64,000 nucleotides of DNA from Borrelia sp. RT5S. GTDB lineage: Bacteria; Spirochaetota; Spirochaetia; Borreliales; Borreliaceae. Below are positions 37,870 to 46,295 of this stretch, in pieces. The stretch spans positions 682,001-746,000 of the forward strand of contig NZ_CP088936.1 of NCBI RefSeq assembly GCF_021165755.1, written 5' to 3'. The position numbers and the translations under genes are program-made. The notes under the pieces were generated by a model. The model searched no databases, was not told the DNA's origin, and saw nothing but the letters and a program-made list of their open reading frames with translations. Every line of letters starts with the position of its first letter. Within the stretch, counting starts at the first letter, position 1.

Positions 37870-38898
37870 ATGACAAAATTAAAAGTTGTTTTTGTTTTAT
37901 TGTTTTTTGTGTTGATTGGTCCTGTTTTTGGTCAGGAAGCTGCTGGTGAGGCGGGTGGCCGCCAGAAGAGCGAGCTTGGTGTTTTGGTTCTTGATTTTAC
38001 AGAACTTGAAAAAGATCCAAGCTCAACTAAGCTAGATCTTGCAGGCTATGTTGATTATGTTTATTCTGGGGCTTCAGGCATTGTTAAGCCGGAGGATATG
38101 GTTGTAGACCTTGGAATAAGTAATTGGAGCGTGCTTTTGACCCCTTCAGCAAGAATGCAGGCTTATGTAAGGAATTCTCTTGTAGCGCCAGCTGTTGTTA
38201 AGAGTGATTCTAGGAGATATTCAGGTGACACAGTGTTGGGGGTAAGGGTATTATTTCCTAGCCATTCTCAGTCTTCTGCCATGGTTTTACCTCCATTTAA
38301 GATTCCCTTTTATTCTGGGGAAGATGGAAACCAATTTTTGGGTAAGGGTGTTATTGACAATGTCAAGACTATGAAAGAAGTTAAGGTAACTGTATATAGC
38401 TTGGGTTATGAAGTAGATCTTGAGGTTTTATTTGAAGATATGAATGGTATGGAATATGCCTATCCTTTGGGGACCTTGAAATTTAAGGGTTGGGCTGATT
38501 TGGTGTGGTCAAATCCTACTTATCTTCCAAGTATGAACTCTAGAGTAGTTAAAGATGATATTCCCAATTATCCTATTGCCTCAAGTAAAATGAGGTTTAA
38601 GGCCTTTAGAGTATCAAAATCACATAGCTCAAAGAATCAGAATTTTATTTTTTATGTTAAAGATGTAAGAGTTCTTTATGATAAGTTGAACGTTTCTCTA
38701 GACTCTGATATTGATAATGAATCTGTATTTAAGGTTTATGAGGATCAGGGGACGGACTCTCTTCGAAAGTTAAAAGCACAGGAAACTTTTAAAAGAGTTT
38801 TAAGAATCAGGGAGAATATCTCAATGCCAGAGGGTTCTTTTCAAGATTTTTTAGAGAAAGACAATAAAAAGGACGAGTCAGGCGCTCGAGCAAAGTAG
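37870..38898 (+). CDS. flaA: Periplasmic flagellar sheath protein FlaA
   Basis: FlaA coats or joins the FlaB core of the spirochaete periplasmic flagella. The 342-residue precursor has a cleavable signal (residues 3-20, ending VFG). The mature region shows the FlaA pattern, including LGISNWSVLLTPSARMQ, VLGVRVLFPSHSQ and KGWADLVWSNPTYLP. AAGGAG at 37854-37859 is 10 bases from ATG 37870; an in-frame GTG at 37864 is too close. It heads the flaA-cheA2-cheW3-cheX-cheY3 operon, separated from cheA2 by a complex hairpin region. Confidence 0.95.
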   Translation: MTKLKVVFVLLFFVLIGPVFGQEAAGEAGGRQKSELGVLVLDFTELEKDPSSTKLDLAGYVDYVYSGASGIVKPEDMVVDLGISNWSVLLTPSARMQAYVRNSLVAPAVVKSDSRRYSGDTVLGVRVLFPSHSQSSAMVLPPFKIPFYSGEDGNQFLGKGVIDNVKTMKEVKVTVYSLGYEVDLEVLFEDMNGMEYAYPLGTLKFKGWADLVWSNPTYLPSMNSRVVKDDIPNYPIASSKMRFKAFRVSKSHSSKNQNFIFYVKDVRVLYDKLNVSLDSDIDNESVFKVYEDQGTDSLRKLKAQETFKRVLRIRENISMPEGSFQDFLEKDNKKDESGARAK

Positions 38899-38905
38899 AT
38901 TTTAT

Positions 38906-38943
38906 TAGGGGCTAATCCTAAAGATTAGTCCCTAATCTTTAGG
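38906..38943 (+). promoter_or_regulatory. Two mutually exclusive hairpins between flaA and cheA2
   Basis: Stem 1 pairs 38906-38917 with 38923-38934 (12 bp with one G-U). Stem 2 pairs 38917-38927 with 38933-38943 (perfect 11 bp). They share bases, so only one can form at a time. Neither is followed by a T-tract. The right arm of stem 2 ends 17 bases before the cheA2 ATG. The arrangement resembles an attenuator or an mRNA-processing site that sets the flaA:cheA2 ratio. Confidence 0.6.
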
Positions 38944-38960
38944 ATAGGGAAAATAGGTCG

Positions 38961-41534
38961 ATGCTGGATGCAGAAAACGAAGAGCTTTTGGGGATTTTTT
39001 TTGAAGAAGCTCAAAATCTCGTAGATACCCTTGAAGAGAATATTATGTCATTAGAGGATGATCCTAATAATGCAGGGACTATTGACGAGATATTTAGGGC
39101 AGCTCATACCCTTAAGGGTAGTTCGGCTTCGGTTGACATGATGGAACTCTCGGAGTTCACTCATGTTGTTGAGGATGTATTTGATGCTATTAGAGGTAAT
39201 GGATTAAGAATTTGTCGTGAGCTTGTTGATTTGCTTTTAAATTCACTTGATGTTGTAAAGAGTATGTTGGACGCACGTCTTAATGGGAGCGTTTATTTAG
39301 AGGATGTAAGTGAGCTTAAAGGGAAATTAGTGGGGTTTTTGGGTAAAAGTGACCAGAGGGAATCTATGGTTTCTTTAGGAGGAGCTAGTGATGATAGATT
39401 TTTGCTTTCATCTTTTGACCTTCACAACATACGTGAAAGCTTGGGGCTTGGCCAGAAAGTTTTAAGGGTTAGTATTAATTTTAATAAAGATAATCCTATG
39501 GCGACGATTTCTGGAATACAGATGTTTCAAGCTTTAAAAGATTTGTCTCCAATTCTTCATACTGTTCCTAGTTATGAGCAAATTATTGCTGATGAATATT
39601 TACCTAGAGTAGATTATTACTTAATATGTTCAGATATTGATAATGTAGAGAAAAAAATAAATATATCCGATGTCGTTTCGAATTATGCAATTGAGGAACT
39701 TGATATTGAGGGTGAACTGGGGGAATCAGAGGCAAGAGAGAGAGGCGTTATTAAGTCTAACCTCGTATATGGGGATGAAGTTCAGCTTTCTAGTGTTGAG
39801 CTTTTAAGCTTAAGGGATCGTATTGGGGATGCTAAATTATTTGAAGTGAAGTTAAATTTTAACAGGGATAATCCCATGGCAACAATTTCTGGGATGCAGA
39901 TGATGCGAGCGTTAGAAAGCTTGGGAGAGGTTTATAAGTCTATTCCTGATAATGTTGCTTTATTAGCAGATAAGTTTTTTGATGTCGTTGTATATTATTT
40001 AATATCGGATACTTCAACAGATAGCATTGCTAGAAAGATAAATTTAGAGGATGTTGTTGTTAGTTTTGAGATTAAAGAGGTCAACCTAGAGAATGTTAAG
40101 GACTTGAGTTTAGATGCCGAGACTGATGAAGCATCTGCTAAGCATTTTAAGAAGGGGGCTCCTTTAAATGTCAATTTAATTAGAATTGATAGTAAAAGAA
40201 TAGATTCTATATTAAATCTTGTAAGTGAAGCTGTTATAAATAAATCAGCTTATAATCAAATAAATTCCGATATGGCATCTTTGCTTTATAGTTTTAATTA
40301 TTTTTATGATTATCAAGAGAGTTTCCAGAGGAACTTTTTGGTAGATTTGAAAGTTGTCTTTAAAGATATGGGGTTGGAATTGGAAAATGCTGTTGAAACT
40401 CAAATAAAAAATTTAATGAATCATAAAATAGAGAGAACTTTACATGATATGGGAGAACTACGAGATTCTTTCTTAAAAATTCTTCAAGATTCAAAATTTG
40501 CCTCTGGTAGACTTTCAAGAATAATTACTGATTTGCATGAGAGTGTTTTAAGAACAAGAATGTTGCCGGTTTCTGGTATTTTTTTGAGATTTACAAGAGT
40601 TGTAAGGGATTTGTCAAGGAAATTGGGCAAGGTTGTAGAACTTGATACGGAAGGGGGCGATACGGAAATCGATAAGTCTGTTATAGATGATCTTGTAGAA
40701 CCTTTGATGCATTGTGTTAGGAATTCCATGGATCATGGACTTGAAACTTCTGAAGAAAGACTTAGAAAGGGTAAGGATAGAGTTGGTCATATACTTTTGC
40801 GTGCTAGAAATGAGGGCAATATAATATCAATAGATATTGCAGATGATGGCAGGGGGATAGATCCGAATATTATTAGACAAAAATCGATTGAAAAGGGAAT
40901 AATTAAAAAAGATGACAAGTTTCTTCCCGATAGTGATGTCCTTAACTTGATTTTTTCTCCTGGATTTTCAACAGCAAGTCAGATTACAGATGTTTCTGGG
41001 AGAGGGGTGGGTCTTGATGTTGTAAAAAAGAGTATTGAGAAGTTAAATGGGACCATTTTAATAGATTCAAAGATTGATGTTGGTACTACTTTTAAAATCA
41101 AGTTACCTTTAACATTGGTAATTGTTCAGGGGCTTCTTGTGAAATCGGGAAGTGAACTTTATGTTGTTCCTTTAAATAGCGTTCTTGAAACGCATAGGAT
41201 TAGCGAAGAAAACGTTAAGCTGATTGAAAATGAGCATGAGGTGTATAACTTAAGGGAAGAAATTGTATCTGTGCTTAGACTTGATAGGCTTTTTAACATA
41301 GAGAGATATGAAAACTTATCTGAGAAATTTTTAATAGTTATTAATGTTGATGATAAGAAAGCAGGAATAGTTGTAGATCTTATTCTTGGAGAAGAAGATT
41401 TTGTTGTAAAGCCTATTAAGGATAAGTATGCTTCAAGTCCTGGGATTGTTGGAGCTACTACACTTGGGGATGGTAAGGTTGTTTTAATTATTGATGTGTT
41501 TAAGCTTTTTGAGTTAAGGGATATGAAGGAATAG
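38961..41534 (+). CDS. cheA2: Chemotaxis histidine kinase CheA2
   Basis: Autophosphorylating kinase of the chemoreceptor array; passes phosphate to CheY3. The 857-residue protein has an N-terminal Hpt domain with phospho-His49 (RAAHTLKGS), two tandem P2-like domains (about 165-246 and 290-373) sharing NFNxDNPMATISGxQM, a dimerisation region, the ATPase with HCVRNSMDHGLE, DDGRGID and DVSGRGVGLDVVKK, and a C-terminal CheW-like P5 domain. Operon with cheW3 (4 bp gap), cheX and cheY3. A weak AGG/GGG site precedes the ATG. Confidence 0.97.
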   Translation: MLDAENEELLGIFFEEAQNLVDTLEENIMSLEDDPNNAGTIDEIFRAAHTLKGSSASVDMMELSEFTHVVEDVFDAIRGNGLRICRELVDLLLNSLDVVKSMLDARLNGSVYLEDVSELKGKLVGFLGKSDQRESMVSLGGASDDRFLLSSFDLHNIRESLGLGQKVLRVSINFNKDNPMATISGIQMFQALKDLSPILHTVPSYEQIIADEYLPRVDYYLICSDIDNVEKKINISDVVSNYAIEELDIEGELGESEARERGVIKSNLVYGDEVQLSSVELLSLRDRIGDAKLFEVKLNFNRDNPMATISGMQMMRALESLGEVYKSIPDNVALLADKFFDVVVYYLISDTSTDSIARKINLEDVVVSFEIKEVNLENVKDLSLDAETDEASAKHFKKGAPLNVNLIRIDSKRIDSILNLVSEAVINKSAYNQINSDMASLLYSFNYFYDYQESFQRNFLVDLKVVFKDMGLELENAVETQIKNLMNHKIERTLHDMGELRDSFLKILQDSKFASGRLSRIITDLHESVLRTRMLPVSGIFLRFTRVVRDLSRKLGKVVELDTEGGDTEIDKSVIDDLVEPLMHCVRNSMDHGLETSEERLRKGKDRVGHILLRARNEGNIISIDIADDGRGIDPNIIRQKSIEKGIIKKDDKFLPDSDVLNLIFSPGFSTASQITDVSGRGVGLDVVKKSIEKLNGTILIDSKIDVGTTFKIKLPLTLVIVQGLLVKSGSELYVVPLNSVLETHRISEENVKLIENEHEVYNLREEIVSVLRLDRLFNIERYENLSEKFLIVINVDDKKAGIVVDLILGEEDFVVKPIKDKYASSPGIVGATTLGDGKVVLIIDVFKLFELRDMKE

Positions 41535-41538
41535 GCTT

Positions 41539-42870
41539 ATGATGGACATAAAAGAGATTCATTTAGGAGACGATGAGTTAAGTGGGCATAGGGTTAGAGA
41601 ATCTAGCTTTGTGAATTTGGACTTCAAAGTAGTGTCTTTCAATATTGGTGATGATAATTATTTAATAGATATCATGAAAGTTAAAGAAATTAGAAAATCT
41701 AGCAATTTTACATATGTTCCAAATGCTAGGAGGTATGTGGTTGGTCTTGACAATTTAAGAGGAGAGATAATATCTATCATTGATTTAAGGATAATGTTTA
41801 ATTTAAAGACCAGCGAAAAGGACCTTGAGGATATCATGGTCCTCAGAAATGAAGATTTATTAATTGGTATTATTGTTGACAGGGTTAATAATGTTTTCTC
41901 GATTGATTCTTCTCTAATACAAGATCCTCATCCTGTTTTATCTCAAGATGCGCTTATAAAGTACATAAAGGGAGTAGTTGAACATGAGGGCAAGTTGTAT
42001 ATACTCCTTGATATAGATAAAGTTTTCAATTATGATGAGGAAGATGAAGGCTTATTGGCAGGTGAGACAAGTGCTGCTTTGCCTATAGAAGAAAATCTAA
42101 TTGAACTTACTGAGCCCTCTAATGATTTTATAGATGATTTAGAGGTTATGAGGGATAATCTTTTTCAATATTCTTTCAATACATCTTTGGTAAATAGCGA
42201 GTTTTTAAGAGAAGTTGGAATAAAATTAGGTATGACCAGTGTTAGTGATGAATCTTATGGTCGATTTTTGGGTGAGTTTTATTCAAAGTCGACAGGATGC
42301 TTGTGGGATGGTAGTTATTTAAGGGAATTTCAGGACGAGATTGTTGCCAGGCATATGAGTGGTATTGGCGGTGTTGGTTCTGTTTTAAATATTTTTGAAG
42401 TTGGGTGTGGAGATGGGAAGGAGACAATATCTTTTGTGAATGCTTTGTGTGAATCTTATAAAAAACTTTTTAGAGTAACGGCTATTGATAATGATTTGAC
42501 CAGGGTGATTGGTACTTCTAATTTAGTTTTCTCAGAAGCTGAAATTGGTTTGAGCGAGATTTACAGAAAGAATTCCTTTGAACAGAGCCCAGGACTTTAT
42601 AAGTTTAAGGCAGAGATTATGGATAATATTTTGTTTGAATATTCGGATGCCATTTTATCGGAGTTTCCTGAGGATTTGGGAATTATTTTCTTAAGGGATG
42701 TTTTGTGTTTCTTAAATGATGAGGAGCAAGCTTTGATTTTAGGTACAATTGCAAAGAAGACTGTTAGCGGAGCTCTTTTGATTTTGGGAGATAATGAGAA
42801 GCTTAAAGATAGTGATATTTTTGTAAAGGAAAGATCTGTGGAACATTTTAACTTGTATAAAAAGGTCTAA
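41539..42870 (+). CDS. cheW3: CheW3: CheW adaptor fused to a CheR-like methyltransferase domain
   Basis: Couples receptors to CheA. Residues about 25-170 are a CheW domain (FKVVSFNIGDDNYLIDIMKVKEI, LRGEIISIIDLR). Residues about 215-440 resemble a CheR-type methyltransferase: IFEVGCGDGKETIS is a SAM-binding loop, FRVTAIDND the acidic strand, and IIFLRDVLCFL the family NVLIYF-like strand. CheR usually has AGCSTGEEPYS and a catalytic N-terminal region; both are altered here, so enzymatic activity is doubtful. Fused CheW-CheR-like proteins are known in spirochaetes. Confidence 0.93.
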   Translation: MMDIKEIHLGDDELSGHRVRESSFVNLDFKVVSFNIGDDNYLIDIMKVKEIRKSSNFTYVPNARRYVVGLDNLRGEIISIIDLRIMFNLKTSEKDLEDIMVLRNEDLLIGIIVDRVNNVFSIDSSLIQDPHPVLSQDALIKYIKGVVEHEGKLYILLDIDKVFNYDEEDEGLLAGETSAALPIEENLIELTEPSNDFIDDLEVMRDNLFQYSFNTSLVNSEFLREVGIKLGMTSVSDESYGRFLGEFYSKSTGCLWDGSYLREFQDEIVARHMSGIGGVGSVLNIFEVGCGDGKETISFVNALCESYKKLFRVTAIDNDLTRVIGTSNLVFSEAEIGLSEIYRKNSFEQSPGLYKFKAEIMDNILFEYSDAILSEFPEDLGIIFLRDVLCFLNDEEQALILGTIAKKTVSGALLILGDNEKLKDSDIFVKERSVEHFNLYKKV

Positions 42871-42881
42871 AGGAGAAACGA

Positions 42882-43367
42882 ATGAGAATAGATTACATAG
42901 AACCATTTTTGGATGCTGCTTCTTCGGTTTTAAGGGATATGTTGCTTGTTGAAGATATTAAAATGGGAAACCCGGGGCTTAAGTCGACAAATCAGAAAAT
43001 AAAAGGAGTTTCTGTAATTGTGGGGCTTGCAGGTTCTGTTGAGGGTAGTATTGTTATTGATATGGACATTGATACAGCTCTTTTTATTGCTTCTAAGTTG
43101 AATTTTGAAGATTATGTTGATTTTGAGGACGAGGAGACTAAGGAGATGGTTGCTGCTACTCTTACTGAGGTTGGCAATATTATTGCGGGTAATTTTGTTA
43201 CCACTTTACATGCCAAGGGATTTATATTTGATATAACTCCACCGGCTTTTATTTATGGAGAGAATATGAAGATAAGTAATAAGGGTTCAGAGGCCTTGAT
43301 TGTGCCATTTACCTTGCCAGATGGTAAGATTATAGAAGTTAATATTGCAATAAGGGAGAGGGTTTGA
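42882..43367 (+). CDS. cheX: CheY-P phosphatase CheX
   Basis: Dephosphorylates CheY3-P to end the motility signal. The 161-residue protein carries the ExxN catalytic motif at Glu96-Asn99 (TEVGNIIAGN), matching the residues reported for the B. burgdorferi enzyme. AAGGAG eight bases upstream supports the ATG. Its last bases belong to an 18-bp segment that is repeated before cheY3. Confidence 0.96.
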   Translation: MRIDYIEPFLDAASSVLRDMLLVEDIKMGNPGLKSTNQKIKGVSVIVGLAGSVEGSIVIDMDIDTALFIASKLNFEDYVDFEDEETKEMVAATLTEVGNIIAGNFVTTLHAKGFIFDITPPAFIYGENMKISNKGSEALIVPFTLPDGKIIEVNIAIRERV

Positions 43368-43420
43368 TATGATTATGGAGTTAGATTTACTTATTATTAG
43401 AAGAGAGGGTTTGATATGAT
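43356..43420 (+). repeat. 18-bp direct repeat carrying a ribosome site and start codon
   Basis: Bases 43356-43373 are identical to 43403-43420 (47-bp offset). Each copy contains GAGAGGG, TTTGAT and an ATGAT. The second copy starts cheY3; the first starts a 16-codon mini-ORF. This is most simply explained by a local duplication of the translation-initiation segment. Confidence 0.85.
43369..43419 (+). CDS. Possible 16-codon leader ORF coupled to cheY3
   Basis: ATG 43369 has the same upstream sequence as the cheY3 start and opens a frame encoding MIMELDLLIIRREGLI. Its TGA (43417-43419) overlaps the cheY3 ATG (43416-43418) as ATGA. It could be a leader peptide that couples cheY3 translation to cheX, or an unselected by-product of a duplication. 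There is no evidence that the peptide itself has a function. Confidence 0.4.
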   Translation: MIMELDLLIIRREGLI

Positions 43421-43856
43421 CCAAAAGACTACTATTGCGATGGATTCTTCAGTTAAACCAAAGGGTATTAACTATGAGACGGGGGTTCCTTTTAATGTTT
43501 TGATTGTCGATGATTCGGTTTTTACTGTGAAGCAACTTACTCAAATTTTTACTTCTGAGGGATTTAATGTTATTGATACTGCTGCTGATGGTGAGGAGGC
43601 TGTGATTAAGTATAAGAATCATTATCCTAATATTGATATTGTTACTCTTGATATTACTATGCCTAAGATGGATGGGATAACTTGTCTTTCTAACATTATG
43701 GAATTTGATAAGAATGCTAGAGTTATAATGATTTCTGCATTGGGAAAGGAGCAGCTGGTTAAGGATTGTTTGATTAAGGGCGCTAAGACATTTATTGTGA
43801 AGCCTCTTGACAGGACTAAGGTGCTTCAGAGAGTTATGTCTGTGTTTGTTAAATGA
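43416..43856 (+). CDS. cheY3: Chemotaxis response regulator CheY3
   Basis: Phosphorylated by CheA2; binds the flagellar switch to set motor direction. The 146-residue receiver has an N-terminal extension of about 24 residues, acidic pair VDDS at 31-34, phospho-Asp79 in LDITMPKMDG, the conserved Ser in MISALG and Lys in VKPL. Last gene of the flaA-cheA2 operon. The ATG sits in the second copy of an 18-bp repeat with GAGAGGG as ribosome site. Confidence 0.97.
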   Translation: MIQKTTIAMDSSVKPKGINYETGVPFNVLIVDDSVFTVKQLTQIFTSEGFNVIDTAADGEEAVIKYKNHYPNIDIVTLDITMPKMDGITCLSNIMEFDKNARVIMISALGKEQLVKDCLIKGAKTFIVKPLDRTKVLQRVMSVFVK

Positions 43857-43882
43857 TCTGTTTAGCTTTGGGGGTGAAAGTT

Positions 43883-44395
43883 TTAGTTTCTGTAAAAGAT
43901 CATTTCGTTCTTTATTTCGCTCATGGCTTTAGTGAAGTATGTCATGTTTAGATTAAAAATTTCTGGTACGTTCTTCTTGTTATTTCCTATGTACAGTTCT
44001 AACTTGTAAAATCCTTTTTTAGTGTAAAGCAGTGCTGTGCTTTTAAAAACTGTATCTATGGGTTTAACTTTAAATATTTTGTGTTTGTAGAAACTTCTGT
44101 CAATGATTTCACTTTTAAGTAAATATTTATTGATCTCCCTGTAGGTTGGAGTTACTGCAGTATAGTCAACTTTGTTTTTTATGATGCTTTTTGCAAAAAT
44201 TTCTGTTAGTTCATACACCTGCATTTCATTCTGGCTTTTAGGGTATCTAGTGTAGTATTCTTCTTCCAGTATTAGATTGAAAGTGTAGTATTCTTTCATT
44301 TCCTCAGATGCCCGCATTTCAATTGAGGTTGTTATTAGTCGTGCATTAATTATTGATGTATTGACAAACAATAAGAGAAGTATCCTTCTTATCAT
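43883..44395 (-). CDS. Small exported protein of unknown function
   Basis: The 170-residue protein starts with a short basic and hydrophobic signal (residues 2-18) and has a charged, mixed mature domain; probably periplasmic. No family recognised. The ATG overlaps the preceding membrane-protein stop by four bases, and it is the last gene of a gph-unknown-membrane-exported operon. It converges on cheY3 with 26 bp between. Confidence 0.75.
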   Translation of the reverse strand: MIRRILLLLFVNTSIINARLITTSIEMRASEEMKEYYTFNLILEEEYYTRYPKSQNEMQVYELTEIFAKSIIKNKVDYTAVTPTYREINKYLLKSEIIDRSFYKHKIFKVKPIDTVFKSTALLYTKKGFYKLELYIGNNKKNVPEIFNLNMTYFTKAMSEIKNEMIFYRN

Positions 44396-45438
44396 GTTTG
44401 TTCCCTATTAATATTTATTATTTTTTTAACTTTCTCGATTTCTAAGGGTATTCTGGTCCTTCTTTTTGTATTGAGTTTTTCTTTTAACAGAATGTTGTTA
44501 AATTTTTTTGCCATTTCGTATATTTTTTCTTCACTAAATAAAAACGGGATTTGAATTTTCCTATATTCAATTGGATCTTGTAGTACTTTTTGCATCAGTA
44601 TGATTGGATTTAGGAAGCTTACCTTAAAAAATTTGTAAAAGTTCATTAAAAAAACGGTAAAAGAAATGAAGAGAGAGAATAAAAACATCCCGAGAATGGA
44701 ATCATTTTTTCTTTGTAAATATTTATCTATATAAAATTTCGTTTGATCTATTTCAATAACTTTGTATTCACTGGGGCTATAGTAAAGAAATGTGTCACTA
44801 GACTTAGCATATATTGTACTTCCCATATCTTTAATCATTAGTATAAAAGGATATTTTTCTTTTATGTAATTTTTTTCAGTTGTTATTGAGATGTTCTTTA
44901 TGATATTAAATTCTTGTTTTTCTGGAATTGTATTTGCAAGGCTTAGACTTGAAAATATTATAAAAAATATGAATGGGACCAGAAGGCTTATCGAGAATGT
45001 TCTAGCAAAGGCAATGAGTATTAGATTTTTCTCCTGCTCATTGTAATAAATTTCAATCATTAAATCATTGAATCTAAGAAGTCTTAGGAATCTTAGTTTA
45101 AAAAGAGAAAGTATGATTGGACTTAAGATAGCCTCATGAGGATCAATTATATTTTTAATTTGGTTAGAACTGTAAAATATAAGAGGAATTAAGCAATGTA
45201 ATATATCAAAGAATAAATTATTTCTTACATAGACTTGTAGTTGTTGTGCAAAGTAAGCTTTTGAAATTTTACATAAAAAAATTAAGATAAAAATTAAATC
45301 AAACAAGAACCCAATAGATATAAGACCAAATCGGACCTTATAAGGGAGGAAAAGTATTATTGACAATTCCTCTATTAAGAATGCAAGCAGTGAGACGATT
45401 AAAGTAGCTTTTAAAACATTTGAAAATATCTTCACCAT
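44392..45438 (-). CDS. Membrane protein with voltage-sensor-like helices and HAMP-like tail
   Basis: The 348-residue protein has about five to six hydrophobic segments. The first four (about 10-30, 40-57, 75-92, then LFKLRFLRLLRF at about 112-123) look like an S1-S4 voltage-sensor domain, the last having Lys/Arg at every third position. A further span (145-165), a periplasmic-type loop (about 168-245), a last span (248-270) and a HAMP-like or coiled cytoplasmic tail follow. No pore selectivity sequence is visible. It could be a sensor or a receptor-like regulator; this is inference from hydropathy and charge spacing. It overlaps both neighbours. Confidence 0.75.
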   Translation of the reverse strand: MVKIFSNVLKATLIVSLLAFLIEELSIILFLPYKVRFGLISIGFLFDLIFILIFLCKISKAYFAQQLQVYVRNNLFFDILHCLIPLIFYSSNQIKNIIDPHEAILSPIILSLFKLRFLRLLRFNDLMIEIYYNEQEKNLILIAFARTFSISLLVPFIFFIIFSSLSLANTIPEKQEFNIIKNISITTEKNYIKEKYPFILMIKDMGSTIYAKSSDTFLYYSPSEYKVIEIDQTKFYIDKYLQRKNDSILGMFLFSLFISFTVFLMNFYKFFKVSFLNPIILMQKVLQDPIEYRKIQIPFLFSEEKIYEMAKKFNNILLKEKLNTKRRTRIPLEIEKVKKIININREQT

Positions 45439-46295
45439 TTATTTTTCCTAGCTATTTCCAGAAGCTCTTTAATAACTCTTGGATCATAATCTTTTGAGCT
45501 TGATTGTTTTATTGAAAACCAGCTTTCATCATATCCTAAAAAGCCTTTCGTTTTATTATTTTTAATATTCGGAATTCTTGCTCTATTTGAAAAAATAGAT
45601 ATCAAAGTTGCAACGGGTGACATGTTATTTAAGTTTTCATACTTAAATAGACTTTGGGTTACTAGGTCAACTGTATTTTGATCTAAAAAATCTATTTCTG
45701 CGCTGACTAGTTCTACTATATCCTTGATGTTTTGTGAATTCAAATTTATCTCTTTTTCAAAGCAGATTTTAATTATCAGAGCTCTCAATAGCAGCAAAAT
45801 TTTTATGTAGTTCTTTATAATTTTTGAAGAAGTAAAAAGATTATTTTCTTTCTTAATCAGATACACTGTGTAAGAATTTTTATCTTCAAAAAGTTTATTT
45901 ATGTAAAATGTAATAAGACCGCTACTTATTGCATTAAAGTTGTACAAAAATTCTTTTCTAAGACAAGAACTGGTTTTAATGCAGTGGAATATTGATTCTA
46001 GATTATTTTTGTTAAATTCTTTCCTAAATAGTTCTCTTATAATGTTGAAATCAATAGAATCAATGCTTGACAAAACTAATGGAGTAACTATCGTATCTGT
46101 TTTTTCCTTAACGTATTGAATGAGCGAGTTAATATCAGATTTAAAATCTTCATCTATGAATGTTGAAATAGTTCTATTATTTTCCTTCAAATATTTAATT
46201 ATCTCGATTTCTTTTTCAAAAACTGACAAGCTCTTTATTTGTTCATGATTGAATAGATAATGATACAAGTGGGGAAAGTATGCTTTTGTATTCAT
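45432..46295 (-). CDS. Helical cytoplasmic protein of unknown function
   Basis: The 287-residue protein is Ile/Leu/Asn/Lys-rich and probably all-helical, without signal peptide or clear membrane span; a hydrophobic helix near 165-180 is short. No motif recognised. It overlaps gph by four bases upstream and the membrane-protein gene by seven bases downstream, so all are probably translated as a coupled set. Confidence 0.75.
   Translation of the reverse strand: MNTKAYFPHLYHYLFNHEQIKSLSVFEKEIEIIKYLKENNRTISTFIDEDFKSDINSLIQYVKEKTDTIVTPLVLSSIDSIDFNIIRELFRKEFNKNNLESIFHCIKTSSCLRKEFLYNFNAISSGLITFYINKLFEDKNSYTVYLIKKENNLFTSSKIIKNYIKILLLLRALIIKICFEKEINLNSQNIKDIVELVSAEIDFLDQNTVDLVTQSLFKYENLNNMSPVATLISIFSNRARIPNIKNNKTKGFLGYDESWFSIKQSSSKDYDPRVIKELLEIARKNKW

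Noticed and set aside
43850-43906. AAATGATC...GATCATTT inverted repeat as terminator between cheY3 and its convergent neighbour
   Set aside because: Only an 8-bp stem with a loop of over 40 bases and no T-tract; too weak to call.
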